Origin: Bacteroidetes bacterium ADurb.Bin174
GTDB taxonomy: Bacteria; Bacteroidota; Bacteroidia; Bacteroidales; Paludibacteraceae
Length of the DNA stretch: 64,000 nucleotides
Assembly (NCBI GenBank): GCA_002070265.1
Contig: MWCX01000029.1
Coordinates: 41,136 to 105,135 of the forward strand
Reading direction: 5' to 3'
Under the pieces are notes generated by a model. It was not told the DNA's origin. It ran no database searches and was given only the letters and a program-made list of their open reading frames with translations. Within the stretch, counting starts at the first letter, position 1; the number at the start of each line of letters is the position of its first letter. Both the position numbers and the translations under genes were made by a program. Shown here piece after piece: positions 24,697-33,421 of the stretch.

Positions 24697-25824
24697 TCAT
24701 CTTTCTTTTAAGAAGTCAACAAATGCTTCTTTATTCTCCTTAGGAGATGTCTTGGGACGTCCCAAATCCGGACGAGCACCTTTACGTACTTTGAACTCAA
24801 TAAAGGTTGGACCTATATATCGGCATTGCTGCCAAACTTTCTGCAACTCATCTTCGTTGGTTACGCTAAACACTTGGGCGTAACCACAGCTTTTGGCGAT
24901 TTGAGGACAATCAACCTCAAAACCGACGGTTGATTGTCCGCCTACCGAATCATGTGCTCCATTGTTCAGCACCAGGTGAATCAAATTTTTAACATTGGCT
25001 GAGCCTACGATGGCTAATGATCCCATATGCATCAGGATAGCACCATCACCATCCAAACAATACACCCGGCGATCTTTCTTTTCCAGGGCAATACCCAAGG
25101 CTATCTGTACAGCGTGCCCCATCGAACCGACGGTCAGAAAATCCGCCTGATGGCCTGCATGAGTACGCTCACGGTATTCATACAGCTCACGGGATATCAT
25201 ACCGGTCGTTGAAACAACAATATCGTTTTTTTCAAGTCTCTTAGCTATAGCAACAATAGCTTCTTCCCGTGAAAGGGGATAGGGATTGGTTGTTTTACTG
25301 TCCAACTTATAGGGCTCAAATGTGTCTTTTTTAACAACCAAAGCAAAAGGTGTGGAATTTTGGGTTGCGGTTGCAACAGCTTCTCGTAATTGTACGATAA
25401 AATCAGCTTCTTTATCAGATAGTATCACATAGGGTATTTGCATCGTCTCAAGCAGGCTCAATGTAATTGCACCCTGTTTGATATGCTGCGGCTCATCCTT
25501 TACACCCGGCTCTCCCCTCCAGCCTATCATCAGCAACATCGGGATAGCATACACTTTCGAATCTGCTAAGGAAAGTAAAGGGTTGACTGCGTTTCCAATG
25601 CCGGAATTCTGCATATAAACCAGAGGAATTTTCCCGCTTGCCAGGTGATAACCTGCAGCTAAACCAATGGCTCCTCCCTCATTGGCAGTAATAATATGTT
25701 TATTGTCTTCGGTATGATCTGTGATGTATGCACAAATGCTTTTCAACAATGAATCAGGTACTCCGCAAAAGAACTCAATGCCATTGTTGATCAAATTTTC
25801 AAAAAATATTTGAGGGCCGATCAT
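24697..25824 (-). CDS. Phosphonopyruvate decarboxylase
   Basis: Thiamine-diphosphate enzyme (375 residues) that decarboxylates phosphonopyruvate to phosphonoacetaldehyde, which pulls the unfavourable PEP mutase reaction forward. The cofactor motif runs from GDG (259-261) to NNG (287-289) in LVLNNGAHDSVGGQ. The N-terminal FFCGVPDSLLKSI and the catalytic Glu of TANEGGAIGLAAGYH (47-61) are intact. It lies between PEP mutase and the transaminase; the gene is called aepY or ppd in other phosphonate clusters. Confidence 0.95.
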   Translation of the reverse strand: MIGPQIFFENLINNGIEFFCGVPDSLLKSICAYITDHTEDNKHIITANEGGAIGLAAGYHLASGKIPLVYMQNSGIGNAVNPLLSLADSKVYAIPMLLMIGWRGEPGVKDEPQHIKQGAITLSLLETMQIPYVILSDKEADFIVQLREAVATATQNSTPFALVVKKDTFEPYKLDSKTTNPYPLSREEAIVAIAKRLEKNDIVVSTTGMISRELYEYRERTHAGHQADFLTVGSMGHAVQIALGIALEKKDRRVYCLDGDGAILMHMGSLAIVGSANVKNLIHLVLNNGAHDSVGGQSTVGFEVDCPQIAKSCGYAQVFSVTNEDELQKVWQQCRYIGPTFIEFKVRKGARPDLGRPKTSPKENKEAFVDFLKER

Positions 25825-25844
25825 ATAAATAATTTTGATGGATA

Positions 25845-27143
25845 TTATTTCGTTCCGGGAATTAATTCCAGAATTTGTTTAATAGGCATACACCATTGGT
25901 CAGCTTCCAAGGAGCGTTCATGTTCAAGAATGGAAGTAGCCACCCGATGCATGGCAGGATAAGCAGCCCGTAACATATGGTTGGCATAAATAACGATGTT
26001 AATGCCCCATTCTCGTAATTCATCTTCTGTAAATTGATTGTAGCTTGTAGGTACAGCTACAATCGGTACAAAAGGAAAACGTTGCTTGAATGCTATACAA
26101 AATGATTTCACATCTTCACCCGATTTCTCCTTGCTATGGATCATAATACCATCAGCACCGGCATTCACATAAGCATTTGCCCTGGCAAGCGCATCTTCCA
26201 AATTCTTTCCGCATATAAAGCTTTCGATACGCGCAATGATCATAAAATCTTGTGTGACCTGTGCTTTCTTTCCCGCACTGATTTTATAACAAAACTCTTC
26301 GATTGAGGCTTGTGTTTGCTCAACCTCTGTCCCAAACAAAGAATTCTTTTTTAGCCCTACTTTATCTTCTATAATCACTGCCGAAACGCCGTTTCTTTCT
26401 AAGGTTCTGACTGTAAAGATAAAATGTTCTGTTTTGCCTCCGGTATCACCATCGAAAATAATGGGTTTGGTGGTACATTCTAAAATATTGTTCAAATCCT
26501 GCAACCGGGTTGTCAAATCAACTGCTTCGATGTCGGGTTTACCCTTGCTGGTGGAGTCGGTCAGACTGCTCGACCACATACCGTCAAATTCATGCAATTT
26601 ATCTCCTTTGGTAATCGACAGATGTTCAATGATCAACCCCGACAACCCGTTGTGAGCCTCTAAAATCCGGACAATGGGTTTGGCATTAATCAACCTTTTG
26701 AGGGTCTGAATACGAATCTCAGGGGTGGTGCCGATGGCTTTCACATCCTGATTCAGCGAAGTAGAATTAATCCCCTTGGTATAAGGAATCTCTATGACCT
26801 CGCCACCTATTTCTTTCATCGCTGCAAAAACACGTTCTCTTTCTTGCTGCAAAGGACCGGTTTTCCAGTCATCGCCATGCACAATATAATCCGGTTTGTA
26901 TTTAAGCAGATTAGGTACATAACTCCATGTCTCCTGAGGAATTACACGTGCCACTCCCTTGATGTTCTCAACAATCACCTTACGCTGTTCATATGTCAGA
27001 TAAGGGATGCGCTTGTGTGAAGCAATTGCTGAATCAACCAACAATCCCACCGTTAATTCCCCGTAACCCGAAGCTACGTTAATGATATTAATTAAACCCG
27101 GGTGCATAATATCGGCAGTCATGCCTATGTAAACTGTTTTCAT
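25845..27143 (-). CDS. Phosphoenolpyruvate mutase with N-terminal nucleotidyltransferase-like domain
   Basis: The committing enzyme of phosphonate synthesis, making the C-P bond by rearranging PEP to phosphonopyruvate. Residues ~150-430 are the isocitrate-lyase-superfamily mutase domain with the diagnostic EDKVGLKKNS (259-268, form EDK-x5-NS) and DGDTGG (231-236). Residues 1-140 resemble a glycerol-3-phosphate/CTP-type nucleotidyltransferase: VYIGMTADIMHPG and YTKGINSTSL stand where the HxGH and RTEGISTT motifs would be, but HxGH has become HPGL. I chose the ATG at 27143 because homologues start close to this beta strand; the upstream ATG adds 13 unrelated residues. Confidence 0.93.
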   Translation of the reverse strand: MKTVYIGMTADIMHPGLINIINVASGYGELTVGLLVDSAIASHKRIPYLTYEQRKVIVENIKGVARVIPQETWSYVPNLLKYKPDYIVHGDDWKTGPLQQERERVFAAMKEIGGEVIEIPYTKGINSTSLNQDVKAIGTTPEIRIQTLKRLINAKPIVRILEAHNGLSGLIIEHLSITKGDKLHEFDGMWSSSLTDSTSKGKPDIEAVDLTTRLQDLNNILECTTKPIIFDGDTGGKTEHFIFTVRTLERNGVSAVIIEDKVGLKKNSLFGTEVEQTQASIEEFCYKISAGKKAQVTQDFMIIARIESFICGKNLEDALARANAYVNAGADGIMIHSKEKSGEDVKSFCIAFKQRFPFVPIVAVPTSYNQFTEDELREWGINIVIYANHMLRAAYPAMHRVATSILEHERSLEADQWCMPIKQILELIPGTK

Positions 27144-27220
27144 TGTATGTACTGAAATATGTGATACATTTAAAACAAGCACGAAGTTACCAAAATTTTG
27201 GCATCATTTTAATTATTTTA

Positions 27221-27934
27221 TCAACTTTCTGCGTTTAGTTGGTTAGATTTTATAAACACATTCATCTTTGCATCAAATTTATCTATCAACTTTTTCTCTA
27301 ATCTTTGTACATATTTATAAAATAACACATCCGGCAATCTGTATTTAATTTTTTCTTTGATAAACATCATAATGGTCGCCATCTTGCTCACTTTAAAATC
27401 GGTATAATATACAGGAGTTCGCCAATCCGGACCGTATTCAAACAGCAAATACTCTTCATAATCTGCCGGTATCAGCACATTTTCTGATAAAAAAGCATAC
27501 ATGACAGTATTTAACAAATATTTCTCCAGCACACATTCTCCACAGCAACTTCTTATACCCTCTTTCAACGGTCCAAAAATATACAAATCTATGTATTCAT
27601 TATTTTTCATGATAGATATCAGTCCGCGCCTGTCGTACCTGACCACTTCAAAACCATTTTCCCGAAGTTCAAACAACATTTGAAGCAATAAATTCCGTTG
27701 CTCGGAAAGTACAAACAAATCAATATCTTCATCGTGCTCAATAAAATCATGTTCCCGGATTGCACCTAATAATGTTCCGTATAATAATCCAAAATAAAGT
27801 TTGTTTTTTTGAGCAATCCGGTTAAAATCAGACAAATTTTGTCGCGCAATCTGTCTGTTTATTTTCTTGCGCCCTAAATATAATATTTTAGGAGAAAAAT
27901 AATAAGCACCAAGAGGTGTAATGATTTTTTCCAT
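27221..27934 (-). CDS. LicD-family phosphotransferase
   Basis: A 237-residue protein of the LicD (nucleotidyltransferase-fold) family. In other bacteria these enzymes move phosphocholine or similar head groups from CDP/CMP carriers onto glycans. The active-site region LYFGLLYGTLLGAIREHDFI and EHDEDIDLFV, with its catalytic acidic triad, is intact. In this cluster the likely donor is CMP-AEP, so it would attach AEP to the polysaccharide (inference). It starts 1 base after the next upstream gene's stop and precedes PEP mutase. Confidence 0.9.
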   Translation of the reverse strand: MEKIITPLGAYYFSPKILYLGRKKINRQIARQNLSDFNRIAQKNKLYFGLLYGTLLGAIREHDFIEHDEDIDLFVLSEQRNLLLQMLFELRENGFEVVRYDRRGLISIMKNNEYIDLYIFGPLKEGIRSCCGECVLEKYLLNTVMYAFLSENVLIPADYEEYLLFEYGPDWRTPVYYTDFKVSKMATIMMFIKEKIKYRLPDVLFYKYVQRLEKKLIDKFDAKMNVFIKSNQLNAES

Positions 27935-27935
27935 A

Positions 27936-28862
27936 TTATCGAATCAATTTTTTAACTAAATTTTTAATGGAATACGGGACATACCTCATCAAGGTATAAT
28001 ACAACGAATTGTTAGCCCGATAAAATGACTTATCGAACTCATCATGAGGCAAGACATAAGTAGGATGTACCAAAGGAAAAGTCATTTCTTCGGATGCAAC
28101 GTATTCTTTAGGTTGATTTTGATTGGTTGTATGCGTGGCTCCCTCTCCAAATCCGATATTGGTTACTAAATTAACTTTTGGAAAAATAGACAATTGATTT
28201 TGCGAGGCTAAAGAAAAGTACCACTGCCAATCCCAAGCACTCACACGATTTTTTGCTATCAATTTCAGCCTGTATTTCCAGTATTTAATATCTCTACTTT
28301 TGTATCCCATGTTGTTGATGATAGATTTAGCAGATGGCGAGTCTAACCACTCCATCGATAAATCCATATTTTTCCATGCCCGTTTCCAAGTAGCCCAACC
28401 ATTGGTCGATTTGTATTTTGAAAAACAATAAGATTCATTCATCTTAATTCCGGGCAAATAATTAGCACCATCAATATTGCCTATTCTGAAATCATCCCGA
28501 TAGCGTTCCAGCATCTCTTGAGCAAACCTAAAAAATGATAATTGCAGCACACAATCATCTTCAATGATGATTCCCTGCTTTTCCTGCTCAAACATCCAGT
28601 CAATGGCTTTATAAACAGCAGTAGAGCAACCTTGATTGGTTTCGTGAAACAAAGTCTTTACCCGGCAATCCCAATCAATCATGCTTTGAATAGTTTTTTT
28701 AGTTTCCTCAACCAACTCATTTTCCCCTTGTACATGCGGTCTTGCTGCATCGCAAGCTAAATACAATGTTGCCGGTTTAACTTTTCTGATTTTCTCAAAA
28801 GCAATAGCAGCAATTTGCGGCCTTTTGAACATGATAAACAATATCGGTATTTCAAACTCCAT
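27936..28862 (-). CDS. GT-A-type glycosyltransferase of the capsule locus
   Basis: A 308-residue nucleotide-diphospho-sugar transferase-like protein. IPILFIMFKRPQIAAIAFEK opens the fold, and GIIIEDDCVLQLSFFRFAQE holds the metal-binding acidic residues. It resembles hypothetical glycosyltransferases of polysaccharide clusters rather than the classical GT2 group. The sugar is unknown. It overlaps closely with LicD (1-base spacing), suggesting coordinated use. Confidence 0.8.
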   Translation of the reverse strand: MEFEIPILFIMFKRPQIAAIAFEKIRKVKPATLYLACDAARPHVQGENELVEETKKTIQSMIDWDCRVKTLFHETNQGCSTAVYKAIDWMFEQEKQGIIIEDDCVLQLSFFRFAQEMLERYRDDFRIGNIDGANYLPGIKMNESYCFSKYKSTNGWATWKRAWKNMDLSMEWLDSPSAKSIINNMGYKSRDIKYWKYRLKLIAKNRVSAWDWQWYFSLASQNQLSIFPKVNLVTNIGFGEGATHTTNQNQPKEYVASEEMTFPLVHPTYVLPHDEFDKSFYRANNSLYYTLMRYVPYSIKNLVKKLIR

Positions 28863-28904
28863 ATTTTTAGTATTTTAATCAATAAGACTCGGGATACAAT
28901 CAAC

Positions 28905-29804
28905 TTAATTAATATTTTTCAATCTTTCGTTCAATGCTAATAACAGTTGATTATAAAACAAAACATATTTCTTGTCTCTTTTTAATGTTCTAATAAATTT
29001 GAGAAATTTAGCTCTTTTAATCTGATAGTTAATTTGATTTCGTGTCGCAGTATCTCTGTCCATTCCTTGATGTACAACATAAAATCTTATCACTGAATCC
29101 ATGGTTTGCATAATAGAATTTACTGTAGGCATACGCCTATCAACCAAATGCATGTATTTTATTTTTTTATCAAAAACAAATAAACTATCCGGTTTTTGCA
29201 TCAATAAGCGATTATGGATATCATTTTCTTCCCCATACATAAAAATTTTTTCATCAAAAAATCCAATTTCTTCAAATGTACTTTTTCTGATAAAAAAACA
29301 TGCTCCTGAAAAAAACATCCTTCTGTAGTTGTAACACAAGAGCTTGTTGCTAATAATTGTTTCCAATATCTCCCAAATCGGATATTTACTAAATTTTGAG
29401 ATAAACGACAATCCTCTTTTGTCTAGAGACAACATTTGAACCATTCCCAACATCACAACTCTAGTTTTCTCAAAATGTGCAAGAGCTTTGGCAAATATGG
29501 GTTGGACTAACCGAATATCAGGGTTCATAATTAAAATAACTGAACCGGATGCTTTTCTAATTCCTATGTTATTTCCCTGTCCGTATCCTCCGTTTATTTT
29601 GTTACTAATCAATATTATTTCCTTACCAAATTGTTTTTCAATGACTGAAAACATATCGTCAACATGATTACTGTTATTATCGACAACAATCAGCTCTAAA
29701 GCGTCACCAATATCATTGTATCTATAAATAGAAGCTATACAATCAAAGATATGATGCTCTGAATTATAAGTTACGATTATTATGGATATTTTTTTTAATT
29801 GCAT
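28905..29804 (-). CDS. Glycosyltransferase family 2 (rhamnosyltransferase-like)
   Basis: A 299-residue GT2 enzyme. ISIIIVTYNSEHHIFDCI and VVDNNSNHVDDM form the donor site. NGGYGQGNNIGIRKASG and MNPDIRLVQP are typical of the rhamnosyltransferase-like branch, with FFSGACFFIRKSTFEEIGFF as the acceptor segment. It lies between Wzx and the second glycosyltransferase of the locus. Sugar specificity cannot be predicted safely. Confidence 0.9.
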   Translation of the reverse strand: MQLKKISIIIVTYNSEHHIFDCIASIYRYNDIGDALELIVVDNNSNHVDDMFSVIEKQFGKEIILISNKINGGYGQGNNIGIRKASGSVILIMNPDIRLVQPIFAKALAHFEKTRVVMLGMVQMLSLDKRGLSFISKFSKYPIWEILETIISNKLLCYNYRRMFFSGACFFIRKSTFEEIGFFDEKIFMYGEENDIHNRLLMQKPDSLFVFDKKIKYMHLVDRRMPTVNSIMQTMDSVIRFYVVHQGMDRDTATRNQINYQIKRAKFLKFIRTLKRDKKYVLFYNQLLLALNERLKNIN

Positions 29805-29844
29805 AACAATTTCTTATTTAATCCTCACATTTCATTACACAAAA

Positions 29845-31131
29845 TCACAGCTCCTCCAACTTACTTAATAATTTTTTATTTTGCACTACCATTTGACTGT
29901 AAATCAATTCTGATACTCCTGATAAAGTCAAAGCCAAAGGAACTACCCATATGCTCCTACTTACCAATACTCCTGTTATTGCAAAGACAAAAAAGGTTAT
30001 AAATGCAACTAACTGATTTTTTGCAATATACACACTATTCCCAGAAGGTATAAAAATAAAATATCCAATTGCACCCACTGTCAATTGACCAAAGATGCCA
30101 AAACTAAGAATAACCAACAATGGAAAAGCTTCTGACATATCCGGTCCACCCATCAGTTTAATTATAAAATTGCCTGTCACAATTAAAAATAAAACAATGG
30201 CCACTCCGATAATATTCTCAATTTTTATAATTTTCTTAATCGTAGCTGCAATATTCTTTTTTAATCCAACTATTTTAGGAAACAAAGCGCCATTAATACT
30301 AGCAACCAATACTGTTGGAACAGTAAAAATTTTATTTGCCAAGTCATATAATGCCACATCTTTCATGGAGAAAAAACTACCTAAAATAACAACGGCACTT
30401 TGTTGTTTAACGACATTCAAACCATTAGTAGCAAAAAAAGGTAATGCTTCTCTGACATATTTTTTTACTTTAGCAAATGGCACCAAGCTGATTAGCAAAT
30501 TTTCCTTATATCTGATTATTAAAAAGGCTGTTAATGCTCCTAGAATTGAAAAAAAAGATACGATAGTCGCATATAATAATAAATCATCACGCTGCTTTAC
30601 AAATAAAAAGATAAATGGTAAAGATAACAGTTTAAATCCCAATTGTATATATGTAACCACACGCATGCGTTGGATACCCTGAAAATACCATCGAGGAAAC
30701 AAAATATTGGTTAATGTCTGGGTAAAGCAGATAAAAAACAAAAGCCAATTCGAGCGAATAGATGGCACAGCAAAAACAATGGAAGAAAAAATTATAAAAG
30801 AAATGATTTCCATATATATTTTTGCAGTAAAAATACTAGATAACACATCTTTCTTTACATTCGAATCTTCGAGATTCTGTGCGATTTTTTTTACCCCGGG
30901 TAAATCAAAACCAAAATCAATAAAGGTAATAAAATATGTAACTATTGAAAAAGCAAAGACATATAAACCATAATTTTCAGCACCTAACACACGAATAAGA
31001 TAAGGATATATCAATAAATAAAACAAAGAATTAAGTATTTGCAAGATGGTCATAAAAAAATAGTTTTCCAATACTTTTTTATTATTGAAAAACAATGATT
31101 TGATTCTTTGTTTAGCATCACTCATCAGCAT
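29845..31131 (-). CDS. wzx: Wzx-type polysaccharide flippase
   Basis: A 428-residue integral membrane protein of the MOP/polysaccharide-transport family with about 12 helices. It opens with NYFFMTILQILNSLFYLLIY and PYLIRVLGAENYGLYVFAFS, the classical Wzx/RfbX start. It moves the lipid-linked repeat unit across the inner membrane. The gene next to it encodes the Wzy-like polymerase, completing a Wzx/Wzy pathway. Confidence 0.93.
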   Translation of the reverse strand: MLMSDAKQRIKSLFFNNKKVLENYFFMTILQILNSLFYLLIYPYLIRVLGAENYGLYVFAFSIVTYFITFIDFGFDLPGVKKIAQNLEDSNVKKDVLSSIFTAKIYMEIISFIIFSSIVFAVPSIRSNWLLFFICFTQTLTNILFPRWYFQGIQRMRVVTYIQLGFKLLSLPFIFLFVKQRDDLLLYATIVSFFSILGALTAFLIIRYKENLLISLVPFAKVKKYVREALPFFATNGLNVVKQQSAVVILGSFFSMKDVALYDLANKIFTVPTVLVASINGALFPKIVGLKKNIAATIKKIIKIENIIGVAIVLFLIVTGNFIIKLMGGPDMSEAFPLLVILSFGIFGQLTVGAIGYFIFIPSGNSVYIAKNQLVAFITFFVFAITGVLVSRSIWVVPLALTLSGVSELIYSQMVVQNKKLLSKLEEL

Positions 31132-31158
31132 AAACCTAATTTAGTATTTTTACATAAC

Positions 31159-32295
31159 TCAGCTTAAATCTCTGTTAGTTATGCGAAGCACAAACATCAG
31201 TTGCACCAATACCATCCCAATGTAATATATCCAAAATTTAAAACTATTTTGCCGAATCAAGTATAAATAAAACAATATAAAAGAAAATATCAAGAAATAA
31301 TCTGTTACCCGCTCAACTAACAATACACTCCTCATTAAAGCAAAAATAGCTAATCCTATAAAATACACATTTAAGAATTTGTAATAACTTTTTCCTGATA
31401 TGTCATTCATGGGTAATACAAAAGACATCATCCAAAAGAATGTAAACTTCATGGAAACACCTTCTGAAAGAAATAAATATTCTCCTCCATAGTCACCCAA
31501 TTTATTAGCTACTACTGTTAAATTATTAAATGATAAAATCAGATTAAACACCGAACTTCCCAGCCTGGGAGTCAAGTTTATAAAATATATTATACCAATA
31601 ACAACAGATAAAGATAAGTATGTAGTGACTTTAAATTTTCCGGAATATAAAAGAACCAACACAATAAAAATTCCCAGTAATGCTGTAGTGTGAAACATAT
31701 ATGCTAACACAAGCAATAGAGCAATTTTCAGATAATCAGATTTTTTGTTAACATTTATAGCAAAAGAAGCTGCTAACAACATAAATGAAAAAGCAAATCC
31801 AACTCTTAGTACGATGGCATTTACATAAATCCCAAAAAAGGCAACATATAGTGTTAAAGCAAGGATAGAAAAATGTCTGATACAAATATCTTTTACATCT
31901 TCATCTGACTCAATATTTTTCTCTACATTGTTCTGTTCTTCTTGAAATACCCTATAGATTCTCTGCATTGCATAATCAATCAGAATGAGATTTAAAAGGG
32001 TTATACAAGCAAAATATACTCTGAAATTATCTTCTGTTAGATTTTTTACAAGTTTTGTGAATAGTTGAAATCCTATTTCAAAACCAAAATCAGTATAATA
32101 AATTAAGCTGGGATCTTCATTGTAAAAATAATTCATGTAAATTTCGGTATCAGGAACATCAACACTCCTACCAGCAACCAAAATACAAAACGGAACTATA
32201 AAAATCCATTTTAAATAGGGAATATCTACGTTTCGCTCAACATAGGAAAACAAAAAACAAAAAAAGAAAAAAACCAACACATAGATTAAATTCAT
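31159..32295 (-). CDS. wzy: Wzy-like (EpsG-family) polysaccharide polymerase
   Basis: A 378-residue protein with about 10 hydrophobic segments and a large periplasmic-type loop. YVLVFFFFCFLFSYVERNVD, FVPFCILVAGRSVDVPDTEI and YTDFGFEIGFQLFTKLVKNL are the form of the EpsG/Wzy group (PF14897), which polymerises repeat units in the periplasm. Assignment rests on topology, this N-terminus, and position between the chain-length and flippase genes. Confidence 0.85.
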   Translation of the reverse strand: MNLIYVLVFFFFCFLFSYVERNVDIPYLKWIFIVPFCILVAGRSVDVPDTEIYMNYFYNEDPSLIYYTDFGFEIGFQLFTKLVKNLTEDNFRVYFACITLLNLILIDYAMQRIYRVFQEEQNNVEKNIESDEDVKDICIRHFSILALTLYVAFFGIYVNAIVLRVGFAFSFMLLAASFAINVNKKSDYLKIALLLVLAYMFHTTALLGIFIVLVLLYSGKFKVTTYLSLSVVIGIIYFINLTPRLGSSVFNLILSFNNLTVVANKLGDYGGEYLFLSEGVSMKFTFFWMMSFVLPMNDISGKSYYKFLNVYFIGLAIFALMRSVLLVERVTDYFLIFSFILFYLYLIRQNSFKFWIYYIGMVLVQLMFVLRITNRDLS

Positions 32296-32366
32296 ATCGT
32301 CATTTTATCTTTTTTTTGTACGAAAAGAACATATCATAAGATTTAACCGGAATTTCAACAATCTGA

Positions 32367-33410
32367 TTATTTTATAATCCCATATTCTTTTAAATTTCTT
32401 ACTAGCAAAAGGAAAGCAACTATTAGAATACCACCAATAAAACCGCCGGCAACAAGCCCTTTGGCTTTACCTATTTTTGTTTTCTCCAATGGATATCTGG
32501 GCTTATCGACAATCTGTATGATAGGAGTCTCTCGTGCCAAGTCCAGTCTTATTGTTTCTAAATTTTTTAAAACCTCTGCGTAAACAGCACCATACAATTG
32601 CACATCATATTCCTGTTTCAATTTGGGAACCATAGCTGTTTGCATAGCTCTGTTGACATTAACACTCGACAAAGACGAACTATGCTCTAAAGCTGTTTCA
32701 TACAGATGCCGTACTGAATCAGCTGTCTTTTGCACAGCATTCAGATTTTCTACAGCTTGTGCTGTTTTAGTTTCCTTGTAAAAAGTAGATGTCTGATCCA
32801 TTAAATTTTCAACAAATAATTTGGAATACTCCTCATCTTTGCTGGTAAATATTATTTGCGACATGCCAACTCTTTTACTTAATCTATTGACTTTTAATTC
32901 GTTTTTCTTAATATATCCGCTGTAAACGGATGAAATAATACTGTCCTGCACACGTGTTAAAGTTTCTGCATCTTGATTGATGGGAAAAGAAATTTCTCTT
33001 AATGATTGATTTTTGCTTTGTGACCATTTTTTACGAAGATTGTTATAATCAATATAAGCTTCCATTAAAGTCATTTCCTGACCCTTATAGGTTACGGTTG
33101 ACAACAAGGTTTTCTTAACTGCATGTTTCGATTTCATGATTTCCAATAGATTATCTCCACTAAAAACATCATTGCCGCTACTTAAAAGTGATGCAAAACC
33201 TAAATTACTGGCTAAATCTATCAAGCCGCCTTTTCCACCTCCTTCAATCAGGGAGAATGACAATTTAGCAGTATAGGTAGGCTTAATAACAAAAGAAAGT
33301 GTCAAACCTATCACACCACCGGTTAATCCAACTATTACAATAAGCTTCCATCTTTTCAAAAGATATTGAAAGCTGCTTTTGATGTAATTCCAAACGTCAA
33401 TGATTGTCAT
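32367..33410 (-). CDS. Wzz-type chain-length determinant protein
   Basis: A 347-residue inner-membrane protein with a helix near each end (about 22-42 and 320-340) and a long periplasmic, partly coiled region between. The start WKLIVIVGLTGGVIGLTLSF and the PRYPLEKTKIGKAKGL before the second helix are the PCP/Wzz pattern. It lacks a kinase domain, unlike the larger co-polymerase at 36155-38626, so the locus has two. It is 11 bases downstream of the SLBB export gene. Confidence 0.9.
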   Translation of the reverse strand: MTIIDVWNYIKSSFQYLLKRWKLIVIVGLTGGVIGLTLSFVIKPTYTAKLSFSLIEGGGKGGLIDLASNLGFASLLSSGNDVFSGDNLLEIMKSKHAVKKTLLSTVTYKGQEMTLMEAYIDYNNLRKKWSQSKNQSLREISFPINQDAETLTRVQDSIISSVYSGYIKKNELKVNRLSKRVGMSQIIFTSKDEEYSKLFVENLMDQTSTFYKETKTAQAVENLNAVQKTADSVRHLYETALEHSSSLSSVNVNRAMQTAMVPKLKQEYDVQLYGAVYAEVLKNLETIRLDLARETPIIQIVDKPRYPLEKTKIGKAKGLVAGGFIGGILIVAFLLLVRNLKEYGIIK

Positions 33411-33421
33411 TTAAATACTGT

